Assembly: GCF_001931675.1 (NCBI RefSeq)
Contig: NZ_CP014839.1
Location: forward strand, 2,418,001-2,482,000
DNA: 64,000 nucleotides
Direction of reading: 5' to 3'
Source: Pandoraea thiooxydans
Lineage (GTDB): Bacteria > Pseudomonadota > Gammaproteobacteria > Burkholderiales > Burkholderiaceae
Part shown: positions 18,001 to 26,979 of the stretch, in pieces
How positions within the stretch are numbered: the stretch's first letter is position 1
Layout of the letters: every line of letters starts with the position of its first letter
Position numbers and translations under genes: made by a program
Notes under the pieces: generated by a model
Seen by the model: only the letters and a program-made list of their open reading frames with translations
Told to the model about the DNA's origin: nothing
Databases searched by the model: none

Positions 18001-19257
18001 TTATTGCTGCGGTGCCGGGTAGATCGGTTTGCCGGTGGCCACTTCAGGCGGATACACCACCGTGAATTTCACACCGCCCTTGCCGTCGGGAATGACCTGG
18101 CCCAGCGGCGTGATTTCACCGATCTGCGCGCCGGCCTCATCGATCTGGAAGGTACCGTCCAGCGTCTTGAGCTTGCCGGAGAAATCGCCAATGGTCTTGC
18201 GCAGCGCCAGCTGGTCCATGCTAGGCGTTTTCGCCAAGGCGTTCTCGAGCACCAGGCCGGTGGTATAGCCGGCCACCGCGTTAAAGCCGAAGGTGATCTT
18301 GCCGCCGGCGTTCTTCTTTTCCCACGCGGCACGGTAGTCGTCCAGCCCCATGCCGAATTCCGGCTTGTAGTGCAGTACCGACGACGTCACGTAGGTATAG
18401 GTGTACTGCATCGCCTTGGCGCCAGCCGTCTCGAGCAGGTGCGACGTTTCCAGGCCGGAGTAGATATTGAAGACGAAGTTGAACTTCACCCCTGAATCCT
18501 GCAGATTGCGCAGGAAGGCGATGTCGTTGTTCGGATAGCCCAACTCGACCACGGCGTCCGGATTGGTCGCCTTGATATTGTTGATCAGCACCGTGTAATT
18601 GGTGGTACTGGTCGGCACGCCCTGGTCATAGACGATCTTGACCTGGGAGCCGGCCGCCTTGATGAAATTGCGCACGGCGGTCGCCTGGGTGCCGGTGAAA
18701 TCGTTGGTCGCATACAGCAGCGCCACGCGCTTGACGCCCATCTTCGCGCCATCCTTGGTCAGGAAGTCGGCGACATACTTCGGCCAGATGCTCGACACCG
18801 GATCGGCCGTCAGCACGATGTAGGGATTGTCCTTGGTGAAAAACGAGGCGCCGGTGCCGGTCTGGTCGATCAGCAGCATCTTGTGTTCGCGTGCGATCGG
18901 CACCGCCACGGAAGTCAACACCGAGCCGGAATCGGCCACCAGCAGGTCGACCTTGTCCTGCGTGATCAGCTGATTGTAGAGCGTGGCGGCAGTGGCCGTG
19001 TTGCTCTGATCGTCATACGCGACCAGCTTGATGGGAATCTTTTTGTTGTAGGGCTTGACGAACACGCCGCCCTCGGCGTTCTTTTGTTCGACCCAGAATT
19101 TGAGACCGGAGTAAACCGGCATCGAGATCGCCGCAAAAGCCCCCGACGAAGCATAGAGCGTCCCGATTTTTATTTCAGACGGTGCAGCCGGCGCGGCATG
19201 CGCACTGACCGTTAGGACTGCTGCTGCGACAAAACCCGTAACCATTTTAGTCAGCAT
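18001..19257 (-). CDS. ABC transporter substrate-binding protein, LivJ/LivK type
   Basis: A 418-residue periplasmic binding protein (peripla_BP_6 fold). Residues 1-21 form a signal peptide ending VSAHA. The mature part begins with EIKIGTLYASSGAFA, typical of HAAT receptors, and has DDQSNTATAATLYNQLI and LLIDQTGTGASFF. AAGGAGA stands eight bases before the ATG at 19257. It is the first gene of the operon and so sets the specificity. Many relatives in betaproteobacteria bind ligands other than branched-chain amino acids, hence no gene symbol. Confidence 0.88.
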   Translation of the reverse strand: MLTKMVTGFVAAAVLTVSAHAAPAAPSEIKIGTLYASSGAFAAISMPVYSGLKFWVEQKNAEGGVFVKPYNKKIPIKLVAYDDQSNTATAATLYNQLITQDKVDLLVADSGSVLTSVAVPIAREHKMLLIDQTGTGASFFTKDNPYIVLTADPVSSIWPKYVADFLTKDGAKMGVKRVALLYATNDFTGTQATAVRNFIKAAGSQVKIVYDQGVPTSTTNYTVLINNIKATNPDAVVELGYPNNDIAFLRNLQDSGVKFNFVFNIYSGLETSHLLETAGAKAMQYTYTYVTSSVLHYKPEFGMGLDDYRAAWEKKNAGGKITFGFNAVAGYTTGLVLENALAKTPSMDQLALRKTIGDFSGKLKTLDGTFQIDEAGAQIGEITPLGQVIPDGKGGVKFTVVYPPEVATGKPIYPAPQQ

Positions 19258-19988
19258 TGTGTCTCTCCTTATTACCCTTTTGAGGTTATTACAAAACTTT
19301 GCCATGCCCGTGCGTCATTGCATACCCGTGTTGCCCCTAATTTCCTTCCTGCCAATACTGTCTTCCGTCAAGCCGCCAGGCAGGCGCGCTGTGCTTAGGG
19401 CTACTGCGTGAGCGCCGGACAGGAATCGGCCGGCGACCGCAGTCGCCGATTCCGCTTGGGTCGCATGGAGGATCGGGAATGTCGCGCGCATGCCGGCAGC
19501 ACGGGCCACCTGAGCGAAATATCGCGCTTTGGACTGATTTTACGCATCGCGAAGTTATGGCTATTGCGACAAACACGCCCCAATGTGACTCAACGGGCCG
19601 CCACCTTCTCGCGGCATCCCCCATTCTTCGCTTTGCGAAAAAACGGAAGCCACCGGACCGGAGCAAGGCCCCGGCCAGCGCAGTACCCACCCGCCAAATG
19701 GAATGTCTCCTTTGTGACTGCTATCGATTTTTCTTTTGCGCCATACGGCCCGGTTTGACTGCGCTAGCGTGAACCTGGCCCCCGGGGGTTGTCAAGTCAT
19801 AAGTGGCACCGAGTTGCCGGCTTGACCCGAGCCATTGGCAGCACCGCCGACGTGCCGGACAACCACGTCGCTCATCGCCGCAGGCAACGCTCGATTGCAC
19901 CACGTCAACGCAGCCTTGATCTGCATCAGCCCGGCTGGCGCAGCGCACAAGTAGACTGGCTTTGAGAAAATCCGGTCGCCTCCGCTGC
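19258..19988. other. long gene-free divergent interval
   Basis: About 730 bases separate the ABC operon from the redox operon transcribed the other way. Short frames exist on both strands but lack ribosome-binding sites and recognisable protein character. The interval should hold both promoters. I see no strong palindrome, terminator or RNA gene in it. Confidence 0.5.
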
Positions 19989-20306
19989 ATGCTCATGAAT
20001 ACCTTGATGCCGAGATTCGCGGCGCTTTTGCTGTGCTTCGCTCTGCTGGCCGAATGCGCCCCCGGCGTCGCCGGCCCATGGCGGGCGACATCGCGCAACA
20101 GCTACGGCTGGCAACTGATGACGCCGGATGAGCGTATCGAACATCAACGCCACCTGCGCGGCCTTCGCACCTATGACGAATGCAAGGCCTACCAGCGGGC
20201 ACATCACGCGCTGATTGCCGAACGCGCGCGCCAGGCAGGCGTGGTGCTCACACCCAAGGCGGTATCGGTCTGCGATCGCCTGCGAGCCCGGGGGAGCCTG
20301 CGATGA
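19989..20306 (+). CDS. small exported protein heading a redox operon
   Basis: A 105-residue protein with a signal peptide (LMPRFAALLLCFALLAECAPG). The mature part reads YGWQLMTPDERIEHQRHLRGLRTYDECKAYQRAHH and ends with VSVCDRLRARG. The MTPDERxEH...TYxECxAYQ pattern recurs in small hypothetical proteins of Burkholderiales; its function is unknown. Two spaced cysteines could form a disulfide. Starts at 19962, 19989 and 19995 are all possible and none has a strong ribosome site. The stop overlaps the ATG of the flavocytochrome (ATGA). Confidence 0.65.
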   Translation: MLMNTLMPRFAALLLCFALLAECAPGVAGPWRATSRNSYGWQLMTPDERIEHQRHLRGLRTYDECKAYQRAHHALIAERARQAGVVLTPKAVSVCDRLRARGSLR

Positions 20307-21577
20307 ACGCCGGGCGCCGCTACCTCGGAACCAGCGGCTTGGCGGCCCCGGCATTGTTGCTCGCGCTGAGTCTGGGCGCAGTGTGGCTGAACTTTCCCGG
20401 CGGCTTGCGGTTCTGGCGCGCCTCGGCGATCGTCCTCGCCTGGGCCGGCACCGGCGCACTAGTGGGCAGCCTTACCCTGATGGTACGAGAACCGCACTGG
20501 GCTGCCCTGATGGGCGGCTTGGATGCCATGTACCGCTGGCATCACCGCGGCGGCGTCATCGGGTACGTGCTGCTGCTGTGCCATCCCCTGGCCTTGGGCA
20601 TGGCGGGAGTGCGGGAGTCTCCTCGCACGGCTTGGCTGGCCATCTCGCCGTGGCACCTGAGCTGGCCCGAGTGGCTCGGCTGGCTTGGCGTCCTTTGCCT
20701 CATGGCCGGCCTGACGAGCACTTTCAGCCAACGCACCAGCTACCGGCGCTGGCAAGCATTTCACTATCTCACCGCGCTGGGTGTGGCGAGCGGACTGGCG
20801 CATGTCTTCGTATTGCTCGGCGACGCTAGAAACTTTCTCGGCTTCATCGCCGTTGCCGCCGTCGCCCTCGCCTGGCGCCTGCTGGCAGTGGACCGCGGCC
20901 TCACCGCTCATCCGTTCCGGGTCACTCAGGTCGCACGGAAGGCCGCCAACATGATCGAGGCCTCGCTGGCGCCATGCGCCGGCGCCGTCCCGGCGTCCCC
21001 TGGACAGTTCCTGCTGGTGGCCTTTGGCGATGGCCCCGGCTATCGCGGCTGCGAGGAGTTTCACCCTTTCACGGTTAGCGCGATTGGCGCGCAAGGGGAC
21101 CTCTCGGTAGCCATCAAGGCAATGGGTCCGTGCACCCGCCGGATTCAGTCCCTGCGCCCCGGTGTGCTGGTACGCGTGCAAGGTCCGTTTGGGCATTTTC
21201 TGGCGAGCGCCCCAAACGCGCCCCAGTTGTGGATCGCCGGAGGCATCGGCATTACCCCATTCATCGCGGCGATCCGGGCCGGCGGCATATCGCAACAGAC
21301 GACCCTGATCTACCTGTACCGGGAAGAGCGCGACGCGGCATTTCTGGACGAGTTGAAGGCCCGAGCTGGCGTCGACGCCAATTTCGAACTGATCGCCGAG
21401 GCCGTCGGCAAGCGGCTTCCCGATGTGCCCCGATTACTTTCCCGGGTCACCCGCTTGCGGCAACGGCAGGTGCAAATCTGCGGCCCCGCCGGCTTGGTGA
21501 AGGCGCTCAGGAGCGGCTTGCGCGAACTCGGCGTTCTCGAGCGTTCGATTCATTATGAGAGTTTCGACTTCCGATGA
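20303..21577 (+). CDS. ferric-reductase-like transmembrane flavocytochrome
   Basis: A 424-residue membrane oxidoreductase. Residues 10-200 hold about six helices with histidines suited to bind b-type haem (WHHRGGVIGYVLLLCHP and FHYLTALGVASGLAH). The C-terminal half is a ferredoxin-reductase module: the FAD motif FHPFTVSAI, the NAD(P)H motif GGIGITPF, and ICGPAGLVKAL near the end. This is the NOX/FRE-type architecture that moves electrons from NAD(P)H across the membrane. It overlaps the genes on both sides by four bases, so all three are translationally coupled. The electron acceptor may be the cytochrome b5-like product of the next gene (inference). Confidence 0.82.
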   Translation: MNAGRRYLGTSGLAAPALLLALSLGAVWLNFPGGLRFWRASAIVLAWAGTGALVGSLTLMVREPHWAALMGGLDAMYRWHHRGGVIGYVLLLCHPLALGMAGVRESPRTAWLAISPWHLSWPEWLGWLGVLCLMAGLTSTFSQRTSYRRWQAFHYLTALGVASGLAHVFVLLGDARNFLGFIAVAAVALAWRLLAVDRGLTAHPFRVTQVARKAANMIEASLAPCAGAVPASPGQFLLVAFGDGPGYRGCEEFHPFTVSAIGAQGDLSVAIKAMGPCTRRIQSLRPGVLVRVQGPFGHFLASAPNAPQLWIAGGIGITPFIAAIRAGGISQQTTLIYLYREERDAAFLDELKARAGVDANFELIAEAVGKRLPDVPRLLSRVTRLRQRQVQICGPAGLVKALRSGLRELGVLERSIHYESFDFR

Positions 21578-21939
21578 TGCGCAGACTATTCATTGTTTCC
21601 ACGACGCTCTTCTGGCTTGCCATCGGCGCCTTCTGGGCCGCCGCCACGTGGCTGCCCGAAGCCCTGGACGCGCAACCGCAAGGCCCGCAGTCGCATGTCT
21701 ACACACTGGCTCAGGTCGCCGCCCACGCGACGCGCGAAGATTGTTGGATGGCGATCCGCGGGCAGGTTTATGACCTCAGCGCGTATTTGCCGCAGCACCC
21801 GGCCGATCCAACTGTGATCGCGTCGTGGTGCGGCAAGGATGCCACGCACGCCTACGACACCAAGACCCGGGGCCGCCCCCACTCGCCCTACGCCGACCAG
21901 TTGCTGGCCAAATACCGGATCGGCGTACTCGGCAAGTGA
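21574..21939 (+). CDS. membrane-anchored cytochrome b5-like protein
   Basis: A 121-residue protein with an N-terminal hydrophobic anchor (about residues 4-26) and a cytochrome b5-like haem domain. The segment VYTLAQVAAHATREDCWMAI matches the b5 start. The first axial histidine is in YLPQHPADPTVI (HPGG becomes HPAD) and the second probable ligand is in RGRPHSPYA. The glycine pair of the canonical HPGG loop is absent, so the haem site is divergent. The ATG overlaps the stop of the flavocytochrome gene. The domain should face the periplasm if the anchor acts as a signal sequence. Confidence 0.78.
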   Translation: MMRRLFIVSTTLFWLAIGAFWAAATWLPEALDAQPQGPQSHVYTLAQVAAHATREDCWMAIRGQVYDLSAYLPQHPADPTVIASWCGKDATHAYDTKTRGRPHSPYADQLLAKYRIGVLGK

Positions 21940-21979
21940 AATGGATCCGGTTCAGCCAGCAGGCCCGCCGCGCGCGCCC

Positions 21980-23293
21980 CTATACCGCTAACGCGCTGGC
22001 CGGCGCGCGCCGGCGCATGGCCAGCCCGACAACCGCCAGTGAGATGCTGCTGATCACGGCTGCGGCCAGCACGTAATAGCTGGGAGCGAGCTTGTCGCCG
22101 GTCACGCCGATGAACCACGTGACGATGAACGGCGCAAAACCGCCGAACACCGTCACGCCCAGGCTGTAGGCCAGCGATAGTCCAGTCGAACGGGCACGCG
22201 TAGGGAAAATCTCCGACATCAGCGCGGGCATCGGCCCCGAATAACTGGCTTTGAAAATTCCCGACAACGCCATCAGCGCCATCAGCCAGCCAATGGTTGG
22301 ATGATCGCGCAGCCAGTGGAACATCGGATAAATGGTCACCGCCATCAAAATCGACGTGGTGAGCATGATGCGAATCCGGCCGATGCGATCGGATAGCGCT
22401 CCCATCAGCGGCGAGAGCAGGAATTGCAGCCCGCCATTGAGCACCACCACGCCGAACGACTTGGCAGTCGACAGCCCCAGTTCCTTGACGGCGTAGGTAG
22501 GCATATAGAGCTGCAGCACGTAGACCATCACGGTCGATTGAGCGACGATGCCCACCGCCACCAGCAAATTCGCCAACTGGCTGTCGAATACCGGCGCGCG
22601 AGCAGGCGCCAACTGCTTCTTTTGCAGCAGGAACTCCGGTGTTTCATCAAGGTGACGGCGAATGTAGTAACCAACCGGCCCCACCAGCAATCCCAGTGCG
22701 AACGGCAAGCGCCATCCCCACGCGGCGATCTGATCGTGGCTCAGCCATGCGTTGAGCAGCGCACCAATGGCCGAGGCACTGATCGCCGCCAGACCCTGGC
22801 TGGCAAATTGCCAACTGGCGAAATAGCCGCGTCTATTCGGACTATGCTCGACCATGAAAGCGGTCGCGCTGCCGAATTCGCCGCCAACCGCGAAGCCCTG
22901 CACGAGACGTGCGAGCAGCACCAGAATCGGTGCCGCCAGACCGATGCTGCTGTAGGTGGGCATCACCGCGATCATGAGCGTTGCCAGCACCATCAAAAGA
23001 ATCGATACCGTCAGTGAGGCCCTGCGCCCCCGGCGATCGGCGTACAAGCCCAGCACGATGGCGCCGAACGGACGGGTCAGAAACGACACGCCGAACGAGC
23101 CGACAGCCAGCAGCAGCGAAATCCATTGATCGTGCACGGGGAAGAATAGCTTGGCAATCACCGGCGCGAAAAAGCCGTAGACCAGAAAGTCATACCACTC
23201 GAGCGCATTGCCGATCGACGAGGAGAAAACAATGCGACGCACCGCCGATTTGCTCGGCGGCGCGAATCCCGGCCCCGTGATACCACTGCTCAT
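21980..23293 (-). CDS. MFS transporter, metabolite:H+ symporter (MHS) family
   Basis: A 437-residue, 12-helix importer related to KgtP/ProP/ShiA. The MHS signature SSIGNALEWYDFLVYGFFA is at about residues 25-43. Motif A appears as GLYADRRGRRASL, followed by RLVQGFAVGGEFGSA. These proteins take up organic acids or osmolytes with protons. The gene lies 65 bases downstream of the gamma-glutamyltransferase gene on the same strand, suggesting import of a glutamyl compound or product, but the substrate is not determined by sequence. Confidence 0.9.
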   Translation of the reverse strand: MSSGITGPGFAPPSKSAVRRIVFSSSIGNALEWYDFLVYGFFAPVIAKLFFPVHDQWISLLLAVGSFGVSFLTRPFGAIVLGLYADRRGRRASLTVSILLMVLATLMIAVMPTYSSIGLAAPILVLLARLVQGFAVGGEFGSATAFMVEHSPNRRGYFASWQFASQGLAAISASAIGALLNAWLSHDQIAAWGWRLPFALGLLVGPVGYYIRRHLDETPEFLLQKKQLAPARAPVFDSQLANLLVAVGIVAQSTVMVYVLQLYMPTYAVKELGLSTAKSFGVVVLNGGLQFLLSPLMGALSDRIGRIRIMLTTSILMAVTIYPMFHWLRDHPTIGWLMALMALSGIFKASYSGPMPALMSEIFPTRARSTGLSLAYSLGVTVFGGFAPFIVTWFIGVTGDKLAPSYYVLAAAVISSISLAVVGLAMRRRAPASALAV

Positions 23294-23358
23294 ATTGAAG
23301 TCTCCTCCGTTATTGATTTATCGGTTTCTTGCCGTTCAGCGTGGCCATGCAAGCCGGC

Positions 23359-24981
23359 CTAGAAACCCGCCGCGTGCCCGTCGCGCCGGCTGTCGCTGGC
23401 GGCCACGTAACCCTGGTCCGGGTCATCCGACAAACGCCAGATGAACTGGCCGGAGCCGAAATCCATATACGGGTCGTCGATCGATTTGATCTGGTGCCCG
23501 CGCGCCTGCAGCGCGGCGGCCGTGCCGGCGTCGAGCGTGGCTTCGACATCGAGCGTGAAATCGCGGTTGACCTTCCAGCGCGGCGCGTCGCACGCAGCCT
23601 GCGGCTGCTGCTGATAATCGAGCATGCGCACCAGCGTTTGCAGATGCCCCTGCGGCTGCATGTCGCCGCCCATCACGCCGAAGCTCATCACCGGCGCGCC
23701 GTCGCGCGTGAGGAAGGCCGGGATGATGGTATGGAACGGCCGCTTGCCGGGCGCCACCACGTTGGGCGAGGCCGGGTCCATCGAAAAGCCGTAACCGCGG
23801 TTCTGCAGGCTGATGCCGGTGCCCGGCACCACCACGCCCGAGCCGAACCCCATGTAGTTCGACTGAATGAACGAAATCATCATGCCGCTCTCGTCGGCCG
23901 CGCTCAGATAAACCGTGCCGCCCGCGCGCGGCATGCCGAAATCGAAATGTTTCGCGCGCCCCATGTCGATGAGCTTGGCGCGTTCGGCCAGATAGGCGTC
24001 GCTCAGCATCTCCTGCGGCGTGACCTCCATCGAACGCGGATCGGAAACGTAGCGATAGATGTCGGCAAAGGCCAGTTTCATCGCCTCGATCTGCAAATGC
24101 TGCGAATCGACCGAATCGACCGGCAAGCCCGCCAGATCGAAGCGATCGAGAATGCCCAGCGCAATCAGCGCGGCAATGCCCTGTCCGTTGGGTGGAATTT
24201 CGTGGACGTCATAACCGCGATAGCGCTTGGCGATCGGCTTGACCCACTCCGGCCGATAGTCGCGCAAATCGGCCAGCGTCATCGCGCCGCCCGTCGCGGC
24301 GCTGTAGGCGGCAATCCGCTCGGCCAGCTCGCCCTCGTAGAAGGCCCGCCCGCCAGTCGCGCCGATTTGCCGCAGCGAGCGCGCGGCATCGGCCAGCACG
24401 AATTTCTCGCCTATCTCCGGCGCACGTCCGTGCGGCATGAATGCCTGCGCGAAGCCCGGCTGGTCGCGCAGATCCGGGATCGCCGCCGCCCATTTGTGCG
24501 CGACGATCGGCGAGACCGCGTAGCCGCGTTCGGCGATTTCGGCAGCGGGCTCCAGCACCTCGGCAAATGGCAGCTTGCCGAACCGCTCGTGCAGCGCCGC
24601 CCAGGCGGAAACTGCACCAGGCACGGTCACTGCGTCCCAGCCGCGCACCGGCCGCTTGGCCTGGCCGTTACCCTCTTCGCCGTACTTGCGGCGATAGTAA
24701 TCGGGACTCCATGCCGCCGGCGCCACGCCCGATGCGTTAAGGCCGTGCAGCTCGCCTCCGTCCCACAGAATCGCGAACGCGTCGCTGCCCAATCCGCACG
24801 ATACCGGCTCGACCACCGTCAGCGCGGCGGCTGCGGCAATCGCCGCGTCGACCGCGTTGCCCCCGCGCAGCAGCATGCGCACGCCGGCCTGCGAGGCCAG
24901 CGGCTGGGAAGTCGAGACCGCATTGCGGGCGAACAGAGGGATGCGGACCGTCGGGTAAGGGTTATTCCAATTGAATGACAT
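23359..24981 (-). CDS. ggt: gamma-glutamyltransferase family protein
   Basis: A 540-residue Ntn hydrolase of the GGT family (YwrD-like, no signal peptide, so cytoplasmic). The N-terminal part shows ASQAGVRMLLRGGNAVDAA and VVEPVSCGLGSD. The predicted nucleophile is T356 at the self-cleavage site (AGGTVYLSAADESG), which would become the N-terminus of the small subunit. PPNGQG and the oxyanion region around GGDMQPQGHLQ are intact. It is transcribed divergently from a LysR regulator and upstream of an MHS transporter, so these three probably form one pathway. Confidence 0.88.
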   Translation of the reverse strand: MSFNWNNPYPTVRIPLFARNAVSTSQPLASQAGVRMLLRGGNAVDAAIAAAAALTVVEPVSCGLGSDAFAILWDGGELHGLNASGVAPAAWSPDYYRRKYGEEGNGQAKRPVRGWDAVTVPGAVSAWAALHERFGKLPFAEVLEPAAEIAERGYAVSPIVAHKWAAAIPDLRDQPGFAQAFMPHGRAPEIGEKFVLADAARSLRQIGATGGRAFYEGELAERIAAYSAATGGAMTLADLRDYRPEWVKPIAKRYRGYDVHEIPPNGQGIAALIALGILDRFDLAGLPVDSVDSQHLQIEAMKLAFADIYRYVSDPRSMEVTPQEMLSDAYLAERAKLIDMGRAKHFDFGMPRAGGTVYLSAADESGMMISFIQSNYMGFGSGVVVPGTGISLQNRGYGFSMDPASPNVVAPGKRPFHTIIPAFLTRDGAPVMSFGVMGGDMQPQGHLQTLVRMLDYQQQPQAACDAPRWKVNRDFTLDVEATLDAGTAAALQARGHQIKSIDDPYMDFGSGQFIWRLSDDPDQGYVAASDSRRDGHAAGF

Positions 24982-25126
24982 GATGTGAGCTCGGCAGACG
25001 AAACCGGTGAAAAATCCGCGGCGCCCCGCCAGTGCGCACCAGTCGAGCGCGCCGGCGAAGCCCCGGACCCAGGGTGATTCCTATTATCTGCACCCGCCAT
25101 TCACAAATAAAGCTAAAATTTCTTGC

Positions 25127-25140
25127 TTCTTATATAAGAA
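25127..25140. promoter_or_regulatory. 14-bp perfect palindrome, candidate LysR operator
   Basis: TTCTTATATAAGAA lies 30 bases before the LysR start and about 145 bases before the ggt start, in the AT-rich part of the divergent promoter region. LysR proteins commonly bind interrupted dyads near their own promoter. It could equally be part of a -10 element. Confidence 0.5.
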
Positions 25141-25170
25141 AATCTTGGATTAGATCCGTTCAGGCCTACC

Positions 25171-26046
25171 ATGAGCAGCATTCGCTTTTTGCGCACCTTC
25201 ATCGCCGTCGCGCGCTATGGCTCGTTTGCCGCGGCGGCCGAGCGCGTGGCGCTCACGCAAGCTGCTGTGAGCATGCAAATGCAGGCGCTGGAGGCCGAGC
25301 TCAAGCATCCTTTATTCGATCGCAGCGGGCGCATGGCCAGCCTGAACAGCACCGGCCGCGCGATCCTGCCGCGCGCCGAGCAGTTGGTCGCGCTGTACGA
25401 CGACATGCGCGCCATCGGCGCGGACGCCAACGATGTGATCGGGTCGGTCGCCATCGGCGCGGTGGTCTCGGTCATGGGAGCGCTGGCCTCGATGGTGGCG
25501 CAGCTCAAGGTCACGCATCCGCGCCTGGAAGTGCGGCTGATCACCGCGCGCTCGCTCGATCTGGCGGCTCAGCTCGAGGCCGGGGAAATCGACGCCGCGC
25601 TGGTAGTGGAGGGATCGGGCAAGCTGCCCGCCGGCCTGGCCTGGACACCGCTCTACTCGGAGCCCCTGGTGCTGGTGGCCAGCAAGAAAACCGGCCGCGC
25701 GCCGGCCGCCCAATTGCTGCGCACCCAGCCGTTCCTGCGCTTCGACCGCTCGCAACGCACCGGCGCGTTAATCGAGCGCACCCTGCGCAAACACCGCTGG
25801 GCGGTCAACGATTTCCTCGAGCTCAGCGCCCTCGAGGCGATCGTCGAGCTGGCCCGGCAGAACGTCGGCGTGGCCGTCGTACCCCTGTTGCGAAACAACT
25901 CCTGGCGGGGCGACCCCACGCTGCGAGTGCTGCCATTGCCGCCGTCGACCCCGCGTCGCGTGGTCGGCATGCTCGAGCGGCGCGAGCACGATCGGCACGC
26001 GATCACTGCCGCGATTCGCCAGCGCATCCTCGATGGAATCGCGTAG
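25171..26046 (+). CDS. LysR family transcriptional regulator
   Basis: A 291-residue LTTR. The winged helix-turn-helix occupies residues 3-62 (FLRTFIAVARYGSFAAAAE, then LTQAAVSMQMQALE), and the rest is the periplasmic-binding-type effector domain. It is divergent from ggt with a 189-base shared promoter region and so probably controls ggt and the MHS transporter. The effector is unknown. Confidence 0.92.
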   Translation: MSSIRFLRTFIAVARYGSFAAAAERVALTQAAVSMQMQALEAELKHPLFDRSGRMASLNSTGRAILPRAEQLVALYDDMRAIGADANDVIGSVAIGAVVSVMGALASMVAQLKVTHPRLEVRLITARSLDLAAQLEAGEIDAALVVEGSGKLPAGLAWTPLYSEPLVLVASKKTGRAPAAQLLRTQPFLRFDRSQRTGALIERTLRKHRWAVNDFLELSALEAIVELARQNVGVAVVPLLRNNSWRGDPTLRVLPLPPSTPRRVVGMLERREHDRHAITAAIRQRILDGIA

Positions 26047-26059
26047 ACGCCTGCCGCAC

Positions 26060-26545
26060 TCAGAGCTTATAGCCGATCTGGCGCAGCAGATTCTTGCGCC
26101 ACTCGATCTCCGCGTCGTCCTCGACGCCTTTGGGCGATTGGCCGTCGACCACGCCCAGCACGGCGCGGCCCTGCTCGGTCTGCGCCACGATCACCTGGGT
26201 CGGATTGGCGGTGGCGCAAAAGATCCGGCAGACTTCGGGCACCATTTTCAGCGCGTTGAGCACATTGAGCGGATAAAACCCCTGCGCCAGAAAAACAAAG
26301 AAACTATGGCCCGCGCCAAGTGCAACCGCATTGCGCCGCGCCAGTTCGAGCATGTCGGTGTCGGTGCCCGACCATCTGACCAGACATTTCCCCGAAGCCT
26401 CGCAGAACGCGAGCCCGAACTTGATGCCGGGCACCGCGGCAACCAGCGTCTCGTGAATATCTTCCACCGACTTGATGAAATGCGTCTGGCCGAGAATGAA
26501 GTTGATCGTCTCGGGCTTGTCGATTGCAACCATCGTCAATTCCAT
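26060..26545 (-). CDS. adenosine-specific kinase (PF04008 family)
   Basis: A 161-residue protein of the small family containing archaeal PAE2307, described as adenosine-specific kinases. Recognisable segments are INFILGQTHFIKSVEDIHE, GIKFGLAFCEASGKCLVR, GHSFFVFLAQGFYP and IFCATANPTQVIVA. An ideal AGGAGGT stands seven bases before the ATG at 26545, which discards the longer upstream frame. It converges on the LysR gene with a 13-base gap. Biochemical evidence for this family in bacteria is thin. Confidence 0.82.
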   Translation of the reverse strand: MELTMVAIDKPETINFILGQTHFIKSVEDIHETLVAAVPGIKFGLAFCEASGKCLVRWSGTDTDMLELARRNAVALGAGHSFFVFLAQGFYPLNVLNALKMVPEVCRIFCATANPTQVIVAQTEQGRAVLGVVDGQSPKGVEDDAEIEWRKNLLRQIGYKL

Positions 26546-26979
26546 GATTCGCACCTCCTGCGCCACCTGGCCGAGCGGCAGTCGCAAATGCGCCGCCCGA
26601 TGCTCACAATGCGCCGTCGGCGCCGGGAATGCAAGGCCGCAAGAGCAGTGCAGATAGCGCCGCGATCCCGGTCTCGAGCGGGCAGGTCGGGACCCCATCT
26701 GACAAACTCGCCCACTCGACGTATACTAAAAAGCGTATGACCGTGTCACCCGGCGCATCGATCCAGACAGCATCGATGCCGCGCTCGGGAGCGCGAAGCC
26801 TGCCAGGCTTCATCCTTCGTACCGTTGAATACCTCTTCTGATCGACGCTCGCGGCAATGAGTGAATCACTGCCCGGGCTGGCGTATCGACCTGTTTTCGC
26901 TCCCGTTTGCCGACACGGCAATGCCTCGCGCCCAGCGCGACGGCCTCTTCTGCAACCACTCTGTCACAAGGAGATTGGC

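Noticed and set aside
19337-19758. Small genes on either strand in the gap before the redox operon
   Set aside because: Frames of 60-117 codons lack ribosome sites and protein-like composition.
23329-24978. 549-codon frame antisense to ggt
   Set aside because: Shadow reading of the gamma-glutamyltransferase gene; no domain and unlikely amino-acid composition.
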